In this document: positions 25,528 through 33,402 of the stretch, one piece after another
Layout of the letters: each line of letters begins with the position of its first letter
Numbering within the stretch: position 1 is the first letter of the stretch
NCBI RefSeq assembly: GCF_024345395.1
Contig: NZ_JAGQBA010000003.1
Coordinates: 310,001 to 374,000 of the forward strand
Direction of reading: 5' to 3'
Source: Cyanobium sp. Tous-M-B4
GTDB taxonomy: Bacteria; Cyanobacteriota; Cyanobacteriia; PCC-6307; Cyanobiaceae
Length of the DNA: 64,000 nucleotides
Made by a program: the position numbers and the translations under genes
The notes under the pieces: generated by a model
Told to the model about the DNA's origin: nothing
Databases searched by the model: none
Seen by the model: only the letters and a program-made list of their open reading frames with translations

Positions 25528-26898
25528 ATGGCCCGCGAACGCTTCTTCCTTGAGCTAGATCCACCAGATAGCAGTCTCAAAAGCCTGCCCCACGTGGTGG
25601 TGGTTGGCGGGGGCTTCGCCGGACTCAAGGCCTGCCATGCCCTGATTGGCAAGCCGGTGCGCGTCACCCTGATCGATAAACGCAACTTCAGCCTGTTCCA
25701 ACCCCTGCTTTATCAGGTAGCGACAGGGCTGGTTGCGGAGGGCGATGTGGCCTCACCGCTGCGTCAGCTGGTGGGGCAGGCCCCCAATGTGCAGGTGCTG
25801 CTGGGTGAAGTGGGGGAAATTGACACCGCGGCTCGGCAGATCGTGTTTAACGAGCGCCGCTACGGCTATGACCACCTAATCCTGGCGGCGGGCTCCGGCA
25901 GCAGTTACTTCGGCCACGACGAATGGCGCGAAGCGGCGCCACCGATGAAGATTCTCGAGCACGCCGATGAGATCCGCCGGCGCGTGCTGCTGGCCCTGGA
26001 AGAAGCAGAACAGACCCCCGATCCGGCGCGGCGGGCCTTTCTGCAGTCAGCGGTGGTGGTGGGGGGCGGCCCCTCGGGCTGCGAACTCTCCGGCTCCCTG
26101 ATGGAGCTGATGGCCCATGCCCTCGGCCGCGACTTCAAACAACTCGATCCAAAGCAATGCAAGGTGACCCTGGTCGATCCTGGCGATCGAGTGCTGCGAG
26201 CCATGGACCCCAGCCTCTCGGCCGCCGCCGGCAGCTATCTGCAGTCCGCAGGGGTAGAGCTACTGCTAGGTGGACGGGTTCAGACAATTGAAGCGGAGAA
26301 AGTGGTTGTTAACACCAGCGAAGGTACCCGCACCCTGGAAGCCGCCACCATCTGCTGGACCGCCGGCGTGAAGGCCTCCCATCTGGGCCAGGTGCTGGCC
26401 GATGCCAGCGGTTGCAGCGTCGACCGGGGCGGACGGGTGGTGGTGGAGCCCGACTTCTCGATTCCAGGCCATCCAGAGATCCGCGTCATCGGCGACCTCT
26501 GCTCCTACAGCCACACCAGCGATGGCAAACCCCTGGCGGGCATGGCCGGGCCCGCAGTGCAAATGGGCGGCTGGGTGGCGGCCGACATAGTGGCCAAAAT
26601 TGAAGGCCGCGCCCACAAAGCCTTCCAGTTCACCGATTTCGGCACCATGGCGGTGCTTGGTCCGCTGCACGCCGTCGCCGACCTGCGCGGCCTCAAGGTA
26701 AGCGGCCTGCCGGGCTGGATCCTCTGGGGCCTTGCCCACTTGATGTTCATGCCCGCCATTGAAAATCGGCTGACTCTGCTCATCAAGTGGTTGTGGGCGA
26801 TTGCCACTCGCCAGCGGGCCTCGATGCTGATCACCGGTCGCCCAAATCAGCACCTGAATGTGGAGGTGGGCCTGGAGAAGCCGCTGAGCGCTCCTTGA
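25528..26898 (+). CDS. Type II NADH dehydrogenase (NDH-2)
   Basis: A 456-residue flavoprotein that passes electrons from NAD(P)H to quinone without pumping protons. The N-terminal FAD fold shows HVVVVGGGFAGLKA and VTLIDKRNFSLFQPLLYQVA, the NAD fold has VVVGGGPSGCELSGSLMELM, and a third dinucleotide-type motif VRVIGDLCSY binds FAD. The C-terminal stretch near 390-440 (LPGWILWGLAHLMFMPAI) is the amphipathic membrane anchor typical of Ndb proteins. It converges on the potassium channel gene with a 68-base overlap. Confidence 0.9.
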   Translation: MARERFFLELDPPDSSLKSLPHVVVVGGGFAGLKACHALIGKPVRVTLIDKRNFSLFQPLLYQVATGLVAEGDVASPLRQLVGQAPNVQVLLGEVGEIDTAARQIVFNERRYGYDHLILAAGSGSSYFGHDEWREAAPPMKILEHADEIRRRVLLALEEAEQTPDPARRAFLQSAVVVGGGPSGCELSGSLMELMAHALGRDFKQLDPKQCKVTLVDPGDRVLRAMDPSLSAAAGSYLQSAGVELLLGGRVQTIEAEKVVVNTSEGTRTLEAATICWTAGVKASHLGQVLADASGCSVDRGGRVVVEPDFSIPGHPEIRVIGDLCSYSHTSDGKPLAGMAGPAVQMGGWVAADIVAKIEGRAHKAFQFTDFGTMAVLGPLHAVADLRGLKVSGLPGWILWGLAHLMFMPAIENRLTLLIKWLWAIATRQRASMLITGRPNQHLNVEVGLEKPLSAP

Positions 26899-27637
26899 CC
26901 TGCTGCTCTGCCTGCAGGGTGTAACGACTGATCAGCAAGCCCATCACGATGGCTAGATACAGCGGCCCAGAGATGCTCAAGGCCACACTGGCCATCTGGG
27001 AAGGTGGCAGGGCGGGGATTATGTCGCCGTAGCCCACGGTGGTGAGACTGACGAAGGCGAAGTAGTGGATACGGGTGAAATCAAGGTCCCAGATCCGCAG
27101 TGCCACTGAATCAGTTCCCATGCCAGCCAGCAGCAGTTCCCGTCCTCCATCGGCCTGGTTGATGAAGCTGCCGGGAGCCAGGGTCTCCAGGGCTCCGAAC
27201 AGCAAACCACCGCTGATTCCCAGTAGTAGATACCCAGCCACCGCTCCGCCGAGCACGGCCATGCGGATCTGGGTTTCCTGAGCCAGGCAGATCAGGAGTC
27301 GCTTCAGGCTCCAAAAAATAAAGGCCGTTGTGGCCAGGAGAACGGCAAACCCCATAAAGGCGAAATCGCGGGGACTGCTCATCCAGAGCAGCTGGAACAG
27401 CAGGGTCAGCACGCCAAGCCTGCGGTAGACGCTGTCAAACCAGCGGCTTCGGCTCTGATGGGCACCAATTGGCCCGCCAAGCTCAACCGACAGCAGAACC
27501 ATCAAAGCGACCGTACCGAGGGCCCCGATCCGATGAATCGGGAACGGCACCGCCATGGAGGCGACCACACCAGTAGCAACCAAAAAGAGGTGCCGGTAGA
27601 AGCGGTGTCGATAAAAAAGCAGATGTCGATTGATCAT
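26831..27637 (-). CDS. Potassium channel family protein
   Basis: A 268-residue membrane protein with about seven helices. The last two enclose a pore loop with an intact potassium selectivity filter TTVGYGDIIPA (residues 199-209). The N-terminal helices are not a canonical voltage sensor. Its ATG overlaps the stop of the upstream channel-like gene as ATGA, so both are made from one mRNA and may assemble together. The 3' end overlaps the NDH-2 gene on the other strand. Confidence 0.85.
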   Translation of the reverse strand: MINRHLLFYRHRFYRHLFLVATGVVASMAVPFPIHRIGALGTVALMVLLSVELGGPIGAHQSRSRWFDSVYRRLGVLTLLFQLLWMSSPRDFAFMGFAVLLATTAFIFWSLKRLLICLAQETQIRMAVLGGAVAGYLLLGISGGLLFGALETLAPGSFINQADGGRELLLAGMGTDSVALRIWDLDFTRIHYFAFVSLTTVGYGDIIPALPPSQMASVALSISGPLYLAIVMGLLISRYTLQAEQQVKERSAASPGPPPHSGADLGDR

Positions 27638-28347
27638 GTGCGCCAGCGAAAACGGCCAAGAATCAAGGCGATCAGAATGGCCACATAGAGCTGGCCCACC
27701 ACGGTGATCACCGTGGTCACCACCTGGCCGCCCACATGGCTGGTTTGGAGCACCGTGGTGCCGATGGTGGTGAGCATGGTGAAGGAGGCGGCCATCAGCG
27801 CAGGCGCCACCGACACATTGGGCAGCGCCGCCGTGGATCCCACTGCCGGCAGGGCCGTCAGGTCGAAGGCGGAGGGATCAAGCACCCAGAGGGCGGTGAG
27901 CAGCAACCCACCTGCCATACCAACCAGCAGGTAGCCAGAAGCGGCACCCATCACCACCGAGACGGTGACAAAGGGCTCCCGGGTGAGGGTCTTCACCTTG
28001 CGGAGCACAGCAAGCGACAGAAAGACCAGCCAGACGATCACATGGGGAATGGTGAGCGCCCGCCCCACCGCTGGCCAGAGGCTGAGTGCCAGGTGCCAGA
28101 TCAATTCAAGAGCGATCGCCAACCCGCCCAGGCCATAAATCAGCGGGCGAGTTTTGCGGAGGGGCGAATAGCGGCTGACGAACAACATCAACACCAACGC
28201 CAGCAGGATCAGCAGAACCGCCAACAGCCAGATCTGGGTCTGGGCCACCGGCAGCAGCAACAGCAGGGCCACTTCAGTGGCCAATGTCAGCCAATAACCG
28301 CGGTGGCGCCCGCGCAGACGAATGATCTCCTCCGAGGTGATGCGCAT
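27634..28347 (-). CDS. Channel-like membrane protein lacking a selectivity filter
   Basis: A 237-residue paralogue of the adjacent potassium channel, taking the ATG at 28347 (MRITSEEIIRLRGRHRGYW); the frame is open upstream but overlaps the SDR gene. Helix pattern and C-terminus align with the neighbour (GQLYVAILIALILGRF beside GPLYLAIVMGLLISRY). At the filter, however, TTVGYGD is replaced by TTIGTTV (193-199), so it should not select potassium. It overlaps the real channel by four bases, suggesting a regulatory or hetero-oligomeric partner. Confidence 0.7.
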   Translation of the reverse strand: MRITSEEIIRLRGRHRGYWLTLATEVALLLLLPVAQTQIWLLAVLLILLALVLMLFVSRYSPLRKTRPLIYGLGGLAIALELIWHLALSLWPAVGRALTIPHVIVWLVFLSLAVLRKVKTLTREPFVTVSVVMGAASGYLLVGMAGGLLLTALWVLDPSAFDLTALPAVGSTAALPNVSVAPALMAASFTMLTTIGTTVLQTSHVGGQVVTTVITVVGQLYVAILIALILGRFRWRT

Positions 28348-28372
28348 GGCAGCACTCGCAGCCCCGAAGTGC

Positions 28373-29206
28373 CTAGAGCCCGGGGCTGCTCTGCATGATG
28401 CCGCCGTCAGCAAAAATAGTTGTGGCCGTGATGTAGCTAGCGGCATCGCTGGCCAGGAAGCCCACCACCCTGGCAATCTCCTCGGGTTGGGCCATGCGGC
28501 CCAGGGGAATGGCGGCGTTGAGCTTGGCCAGCAACTCCGGGTTGTTCATGGTGGAGTCGTTGATCGGTGTAGCCACGGCGCCTGGGCCCACATTCACCAT
28601 CGTGATGCCATGGGAGGCCAGCTCCAGTCCAGCGGTGCGGGTGAGCATGCGCACCCCTCCCTTGGCGCAGCAGTAGGGAGTGTTCTCAGGCATCGGCCAG
28701 TCCTCATGCACCGAGGAGATGTTGATGATCCGGCCACCGCCACCCTGGGCGATCATCTGTTTAGCGGCATACTGACAGGCAAAGAATACACCCCGCAAAT
28801 TTACATCTAACACCTTGTCAAAATCATCGGGGGTGGTGTTGAGGATTGAGGTGCGAGTCTCAACACCTGCATTGTTCACCATCACATCGAGGCGACCATA
28901 TTTGTCCACAGCAGCCTGCACCAGACGCTGCAGATCATCGAGATTCGACACATCGGCATGAACACCGTAGCTGCTGCCGCCATAGCTACCAATCTCCCGC
29001 TCCAGCTCTTCGGTAGCCTCAGGGTGAGAGCGATAGTCGATCACCACCTTGGCTCCAAGTTCAGCCAAGTTTTCAACAATCGCCTTACCGATACCACTGT
29101 TACCACCAGTAACAATTGCCACCTTGCCCTGCAGAAAGCTGGACAGGGCTTTTCCGGCGAGGGGATTGGTGCTGGGCGCTGAAACGGATGGGGAACTTGT
29201 GGTCAT
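28373..29206 (-). CDS. SDR oxidoreductase, glucose 1-dehydrogenase-like
   Basis: A 277-residue classical short-chain dehydrogenase. Cofactor motif TGGNSGIGKA, NNAG motif MVNNAGVETR, catalytic Ser in NISSVHE, YCCAK giving the YxxxK pair, and a C-terminal ADGG are all present. The overall pattern is that of bacterial glucose 1-dehydrogenase-like SDRs, which oxidise aldoses to lactones with NAD(P); the substrate is not certain. The ATG at 29206 was chosen over an upstream frame without homology. It diverges from ridA across about 150 bases that should hold both promoters. Confidence 0.85.
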   Translation of the reverse strand: MTTSSPSVSAPSTNPLAGKALSSFLQGKVAIVTGGNSGIGKAIVENLAELGAKVVIDYRSHPEATEELEREIGSYGGSSYGVHADVSNLDDLQRLVQAAVDKYGRLDVMVNNAGVETRTSILNTTPDDFDKVLDVNLRGVFFACQYAAKQMIAQGGGGRIINISSVHEDWPMPENTPYCCAKGGVRMLTRTAGLELASHGITMVNVGPGAVATPINDSTMNNPELLAKLNAAIPLGRMAQPEEIARVVGFLASDAASYITATTIFADGGIMQSSPGL

Positions 29207-29359
29207 GGGGACGGGAAGAAAGCCAACTGGGAGCAGGGTAAGCAGATGGGGCCAATCTCGCTGCGATCTGCAACACCCCGTGCCCACTGGTATTGGCTGG
29301 GCTGGGGGATGACAAGGGCGCCAACATCATTAGGTTGAGGAAAATTTCAACCATTGGCC

Positions 29360-29761
29360 ATGCCCCAGCTGGTGAGACGGGCGATTCACAGCGATCGATT
29401 CCCCACCCCCGTGGCCTCCTACAGCCAGGGCTTCCAGGCTGGGAACATGTTGTTCATCACCGGTCAGCTGCCGGTGGATCCGACCACTAGCGAGAAGGTC
29501 GGAGATGGCGACATCACCCTGGAGGCCAGGCAGGTGATGGAAAACATGATGGCAGTGTTGGAGGAGGCGGGGTTCAGCGCCAAAGATGTGGTGAGCGCCG
29601 TGGTCTATCTCACCGACATCAACAGCCTCGATACCGTCGATGCCGTGTGGCAGGAATACTTCACTGATCCCCAGTCCTACCCGTCGCGCGCGGTGGTGGA
29701 AGTCTCCGCCTTGGTGCTTGGCATCCAGCTGGAGATCTCCGCTATCGCGATTAAAGATTGA
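29360..29761 (+). CDS. RidA-family protein (reactive imine deaminase)
   Basis: A 133-residue YjgF/YER057c/UK114 protein. Family members hydrolyse reactive enamine/imine intermediates. The motifs GNMLFITGQLPVDP and SRAVVEVSALVLG are present, the latter holding the Arg used for catalysis. The ATG at 29360 is taken as start; TTG at 29354 is also possible. It is the first gene of a plus-strand run reaching to 33394. Confidence 0.85.
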   Translation: MPQLVRRAIHSDRFPTPVASYSQGFQAGNMLFITGQLPVDPTTSEKVGDGDITLEARQVMENMMAVLEEAGFSAKDVVSAVVYLTDINSLDTVDAVWQEYFTDPQSYPSRAVVEVSALVLGIQLEISAIAIKD

Positions 29762-29785
29762 GCCACCACCGTGGGAGCAAAAGCC

Positions 29786-30241
29786 ATGACTGACACCAAT
29801 AGCCCCGCCGTCCTCCCTTATTGGCACCTCTGGACCGACGACGGGGGAGTTAGCCGCCAGACGCTCTGCAGCATGGCCCCCTGGACCCTGGGAGTGTTGG
29901 GTCCAAACGACTCCCCCCAGTGGAATCTGGACCTATTCAAGGATGGAAATTCCTTCCTTACCCAACTGCCGGTGGGTTGGACAGCGGACTGGCACGAAAA
30001 CCACATTCCCAAATGGATCTACGTGCTGCGCGGCAGCTGGTCGGTGGAGAGCATGGATGGCCAGAAACAGATCTTCGGCCCTGGTGAGTTTTCCTTTGGC
30101 GGCGATCAGCAGTGCCTAGCAACTGCTTCAGGAGCCAAGGGCCATCTCTCTGCCCAGGTAGGAGCAGAGCCCTGCCTGCAGCTGATCATCCAGCGCAACG
30201 ACGAACTCTGGCGCGGCGTGCGGCCGGGGTTCTTCTCGTGA
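29786..30241 (+). CDS. Cupin-domain protein
   Basis: A 151-residue single-domain cupin. The barrel motifs WTADWHENHIPKWIYVLRG and GPGEFSFGGDQQCLA are visible, with His residues that could bind a metal. No specific function is known. It starts 24 bases after ridA, and its stop overlaps the GTG of the lactonase gene. That coupling suggests it acts in the same pathway. Confidence 0.7.
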   Translation: MTDTNSPAVLPYWHLWTDDGGVSRQTLCSMAPWTLGVLGPNDSPQWNLDLFKDGNSFLTQLPVGWTADWHENHIPKWIYVLRGSWSVESMDGQKQIFGPGEFSFGGDQQCLATASGAKGHLSAQVGAEPCLQLIIQRNDELWRGVRPGFFS

Positions 30242-31155
30242 ACCAGCCCTCCGAGTGCACGGTCAGCTTCGACCGTCGCTTTGACGAGCTGGTGTTGTTC
30301 AATGCCGAGCTGGAATTACTGGCCGAGGGATTCCGCTGGGTGGAAGGTCCGGTGTGGTTTGGCGACCACAACTGCCTGCTGTTCAACGACATCCCCAACA
30401 ACCGCACGATGCGCTGGAGTCCCGAGCACGGGGTGAGCGTGTTCCGTGAACCCTCCGATTACGGCAACGGCCAAACCCGTGATCGCCAGGGCCGCCTGAT
30501 CACCTGCCACCACGCCAGTCGCTGCCTCACCCGCCTCGAGCCCGATGGCACGGTCACCACCCTGGCCACCGAGGCCCATGGCAAGCGTCTCAACGCCCCC
30601 AACGACGTTGTGGTGAAGAGCGACGGTTCGATCTGGTTCAGCGATCCCCTCTACGGGCTACTAAACGACTACGAGGGCGGCCGGCAGCAGTCTGAGCAAC
30701 CCGTGGCGCTCTACCGCCTCGACCCAAAAACCGGGGCGGTGGAGACAATGGCCAGCGACTTCGACGGTCCCAACGGCCTGGCCTTCTCGCCGGATGAGCG
30801 CAAGCTTTACGTGGCTGAATCGGGCGCCCCTGGTGTAGCGGACCCCCGCCAATACATCCGGGTGTTCGACGTGGCTGCCGACGGCCACAGCCTCTCAGGT
30901 GGGGAGATCTTCCACAAGGTCACTCCAGGCTGGGCCGACGGCTTCCGGGTCGACGAGCAGGGCAACCTCTGGTGCGGTGCCGCCGATGGCGTGCACTGCG
31001 TCGCCGCCGATGGCACCCTACTGGGCAAGGTGTTGGTGCCCCAGCGAGTTTCCAACCTCTGCTTCGGCGATCGGCACCACAGCCGCCTATTTCTCTGTGC
31101 CTCCAAGGCGATCTACGCCCTGTTCACCAACACCCGCGGCGCCCAGGCGCCCTGA
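30238..31155 (+). CDS. SMP-30/gluconolactonase-family hydrolase
   Basis: A 305-residue six-bladed propeller of the SMP-30/gluconolaconase/LRE family, which opens sugar lactones such as gluconolactone to the acid. The metal-site residues are present: Glu36 in VEGPVWF, Asn122 in APNDVVV, Asn179 in DGPNGLAFSPDE and Asp234 in WADGFRVDE. The start is GTG at 30238, overlapping the cupin stop by four bases. A frame open further upstream has no homology. It is well placed to act after a sugar dehydrogenase such as the nearby SDR or GMC proteins. Confidence 0.85.
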   Translation: MNQPSECTVSFDRRFDELVLFNAELELLAEGFRWVEGPVWFGDHNCLLFNDIPNNRTMRWSPEHGVSVFREPSDYGNGQTRDRQGRLITCHHASRCLTRLEPDGTVTTLATEAHGKRLNAPNDVVVKSDGSIWFSDPLYGLLNDYEGGRQQSEQPVALYRLDPKTGAVETMASDFDGPNGLAFSPDERKLYVAESGAPGVADPRQYIRVFDVAADGHSLSGGEIFHKVTPGWADGFRVDEQGNLWCGAADGVHCVAADGTLLGKVLVPQRVSNLCFGDRHHSRLFLCASKAIYALFTNTRGAQAP

Positions 31156-31169
31156 TTGCCGTCTCCACC

Positions 31170-31427
31170 ATGGCCCGCGACCAACTCGAAGCCTTTCTGA
31201 AAACCGTCAAGGGGGATCCAGGCCTGCTCGATCGCTTCAGCTCTTGCCCCAACCTCAACGCCATCGCTGAGCTGGGGGCGACCATGGGCTACGGCTTCAG
31301 CGGCGTGGAGCTGGTCCAGCACCAGGCCGAAGCCACCCTGAAACTCTCGGACGCCGACCTGGAGGCCGCCGCTGCCGGCGTTGAACTCCAAGGACACCTT
31401 TGGCTAGCGAAAATCATCTGGAGCTGA
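31170..31427 (+). CDS. Nif11-like leader domain protein
   Basis: An 85-residue protein of the Nif11 family (MARDQLEAFLKTVKGDPGLL, then MGYGFSGVELV). There is no Gly-Gly leader cleavage site and no lanthipeptide-type core, and no modifying enzyme is near. It sits inside an operon between the lactonase gene (14 bases before) and the GlcG-like gene, whose ATG overlaps its stop. That is an unexpected place for a natural-product leader and favours another role. Confidence 0.75.
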   Translation: MARDQLEAFLKTVKGDPGLLDRFSSCPNLNAIAELGATMGYGFSGVELVQHQAEATLKLSDADLEAAAAGVELQGHLWLAKIIWS

Positions 31428-31846
31428 TGCGCCACCAACCCCACCTAGAGCTTGCCGACTGCCGCTCGATTGCGGCGGCCAGCCACCTAGCGGCCGACCA
31501 GCACCAGGCGCGCGTGTCGATCGCCGTCGTCGACGCTGGCGGCCACCTGCTGTTGCTCGAGCGCCGCGATGGATCCAGCCCAGCCAGCGCCGAGGCTGCC
31601 ATCGCCAAGGCCCGCATGGCGGCCCTCAACGGCAAGCCCACCGCGGCCCTGGAGGCCAGCATCAACGGAGAGCGGCCGGCGCTGCTGCAACTGGCAGGGC
31701 TATTCGGACAACCAGCGGCCGCCATGGCCGGTGGCCTGCCGCTGCTGCAGGAGGACAGCTGCCTGGGGGCGATCGGCGTGTCTGGCATGACACCCGAGAT
31801 CGACAGCAGCATCGCCGCAGCTGGTGTCAAGGGCCTGGGCTCCTAA
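31427..31846 (+). CDS. GlcG/HbpS-family protein (DUF336)
   Basis: A 139-residue protein of the GlcG/HbpS family, with VSIAVVDAGGHLLLLERRDG and the C-terminal GGLPLL...GAIGVSG pattern. Members bind heme or small ligands, and their role in sugar or glycolate operons is unclear. The ATG at 31427 overlaps the Nif11 stop as TGATG; a TTG at 31400 would start inside the Nif11 gene. Confidence 0.8.
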   Translation: MRHQPHLELADCRSIAAASHLAADQHQARVSIAVVDAGGHLLLLERRDGSSPASAEAAIAKARMAALNGKPTAALEASINGERPALLQLAGLFGQPAAAMAGGLPLLQEDSCLGAIGVSGMTPEIDSSIAAAGVKGLGS

Positions 31847-31868
31847 CGATCGACAGCTCCTGCGCCCC

Positions 31869-32852
31869 ATGGCTCACCAAGCTCCCCAAATCAGCAGCAT
31901 CGGCTTCACCACAGCCAACGCTGAAACGACTGCCGATTTCTTCGTAACCACTCTGGGCTTCAGGCGGGGCGAAAGCCTGCTGGTGGAAGCCGGCCCCTAC
32001 GCCCAATTGGTGGGCCTGCCCGGCTCCCGGCTGAAGCTGGTGCGACTGCACCTAGGCGACGAAACCCTGGAGCTCACCGAGGTGCTGAGCCTGGGCGAGG
32101 GCCTGCGGCCTGGGCGTCCGATCCCGGCCGATTCCCGCAGCTGCGACCTCTGGTTTCAACACATCTGCATCGTGGTGAACGATCTGAACGCCGCCAGCGC
32201 TCCGGCGCGCCAGGCGATTGCTAACGGCTCCCTTGTGGGGGTGTCCACCGCCCCCCAGACCCTGCCGGCATGGAACAGCGCCGCCGCCGGCATCCAGGCC
32301 TTTAAGTTCCGCGATCCGGAGGGCCACAACCTGGAGCTGCTGCAGTTTCCCCCCGATAAGGGAGAGGCCCGCTGGCATGCAGCCGCGCCGGCCAGTGCCC
32401 CCTTCCTGGGGATCGACCACAGCGCCATCTCCGTGGCCGATACCACGCCCAGCTGCCGCTTTTACGACGGGCTGCTGGGGTTGAAGCTGGGGGGCGATGG
32501 GGTCAACAGCGGTCCTACCCAGGATGGGCTCGATGGCCTCCAAGACACCCGGGTGCGCATCACCGGCCACCGCTGCCCTACAGGCGCCGGCGTGGAATGC
32601 CTCAACTACCAGCCCCCCAACAGCGGCAGAGCAAGGCCCGCGGATCAGGGGGCCCAGGATCTGGCCCACTGGCAAATCCGGCTGCGGGTTGCCGATCTGG
32701 ATCGCATCGCCACAGCCGCGCAGACCTACGGCGGCCAACCGCTCCATGGCGGCGTGATCGAGCTGGGTGTCCAGGCGCCTCTAGTGGGCAGTGAGCGGGC
32801 GCTGCAACTGGCCGACCCCGATGGCTACCAACTGCAACTGGTGCAGGATTAA
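31869..32852 (+). CDS. Double VOC (glyoxalase/dioxygenase-fold) protein
   Basis: A 327-residue protein with two vicinal-oxygen-chelate domains: the first over about 5-165 (ISSIGFTTANAETTADFFV ... DPEGHNLELLQF) and the second over about 180-325 (LGIDHSAISVADT ... DPDGYQLQLVQD). Such pairs form one metal site, as in glyoxalases and ring-cleaving dioxygenases. The substrate is unknown. It follows the GlcG-like gene after 22 bases. Confidence 0.75.
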   Translation: MAHQAPQISSIGFTTANAETTADFFVTTLGFRRGESLLVEAGPYAQLVGLPGSRLKLVRLHLGDETLELTEVLSLGEGLRPGRPIPADSRSCDLWFQHICIVVNDLNAASAPARQAIANGSLVGVSTAPQTLPAWNSAAAGIQAFKFRDPEGHNLELLQFPPDKGEARWHAAAPASAPFLGIDHSAISVADTTPSCRFYDGLLGLKLGGDGVNSGPTQDGLDGLQDTRVRITGHRCPTGAGVECLNYQPPNSGRARPADQGAQDLAHWQIRLRVADLDRIATAAQTYGGQPLHGGVIELGVQAPLVGSERALQLADPDGYQLQLVQD

Positions 32853-32896
32853 ACAGATCCGGGTACCTTGAGCGCACCAAATACAGCCCAGACCAG

Positions 32897-33394
32897 ATGG
32901 ACATCACCGTGGTGGAGCTGCTCGTGCCGGCGGCACCCTCCACCCTGGCCCAGGCATCCCTCCTGGTGATGCGGGTGTTCCTGGGGATCTGCTTCATCCG
33001 CCACGGCTGGCCCAAGCTGCGCAATCTCAAAACCTGGGCCACGGCGATGCAAACGCCCGAATGGCTCTGCTTTCTGTCGGCCTTCTCGATGTGGGGCGCC
33101 GGTATCGCTCTGATCCCGGGGCTGCTCACCCCCCTGGCGGCCCTGGCGATCCTGGTGTCGATGGCCTACGCGGTGGTTGTGGAGCTGAAGGCGGGCTTTC
33201 CCTTCATCGGCCCCGATCCCTACCAGATTCCGCCCGGTGATTACGCCGGCCCGATGGGCGTGGGGGACCCCCCCAGCTGGGAGAAGGCCGCCATGTATGT
33301 GGTGATGTGTGCGGTGCTGGCCAGCTGCGGAGGCGGCCTGTTCTCCCTCGACAACCTGCTGATCGCCGATCTACTCAAAACGCTGCTCAGTTGA
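32897..33394 (+). CDS. DoxX-family membrane protein
   Basis: A 165-residue protein with four membrane helices and the DoxX pattern (LVMRVFLGICFIRHGWPKLR, then ALIPGLLTPLAALAILVSM). DoxX proteins have been linked to quinone-coupled oxidation steps; DoxD/DoxA of Acidianus form a thiosulfate:quinone oxidoreductase. It is the last gene of the plus-strand run and converges with the GMC gene across eight bases. Confidence 0.8.
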   Translation: MDITVVELLVPAAPSTLAQASLLVMRVFLGICFIRHGWPKLRNLKTWATAMQTPEWLCFLSAFSMWGAGIALIPGLLTPLAALAILVSMAYAVVVELKAGFPFIGPDPYQIPPGDYAGPMGVGDPPSWEKAAMYVVMCAVLASCGGGLFSLDNLLIADLLKTLLS

Positions 33395-33402
33395 GCCTGG
33401 GT

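Noticed and set aside
31170-31427. Reading the Nif11-like gene as a lanthipeptide or bacteriocin precursor.
   Set aside because: No Gly-Gly cleavage site, no Cys/Ser/Thr-rich core, and no modifying or export enzyme in the window.
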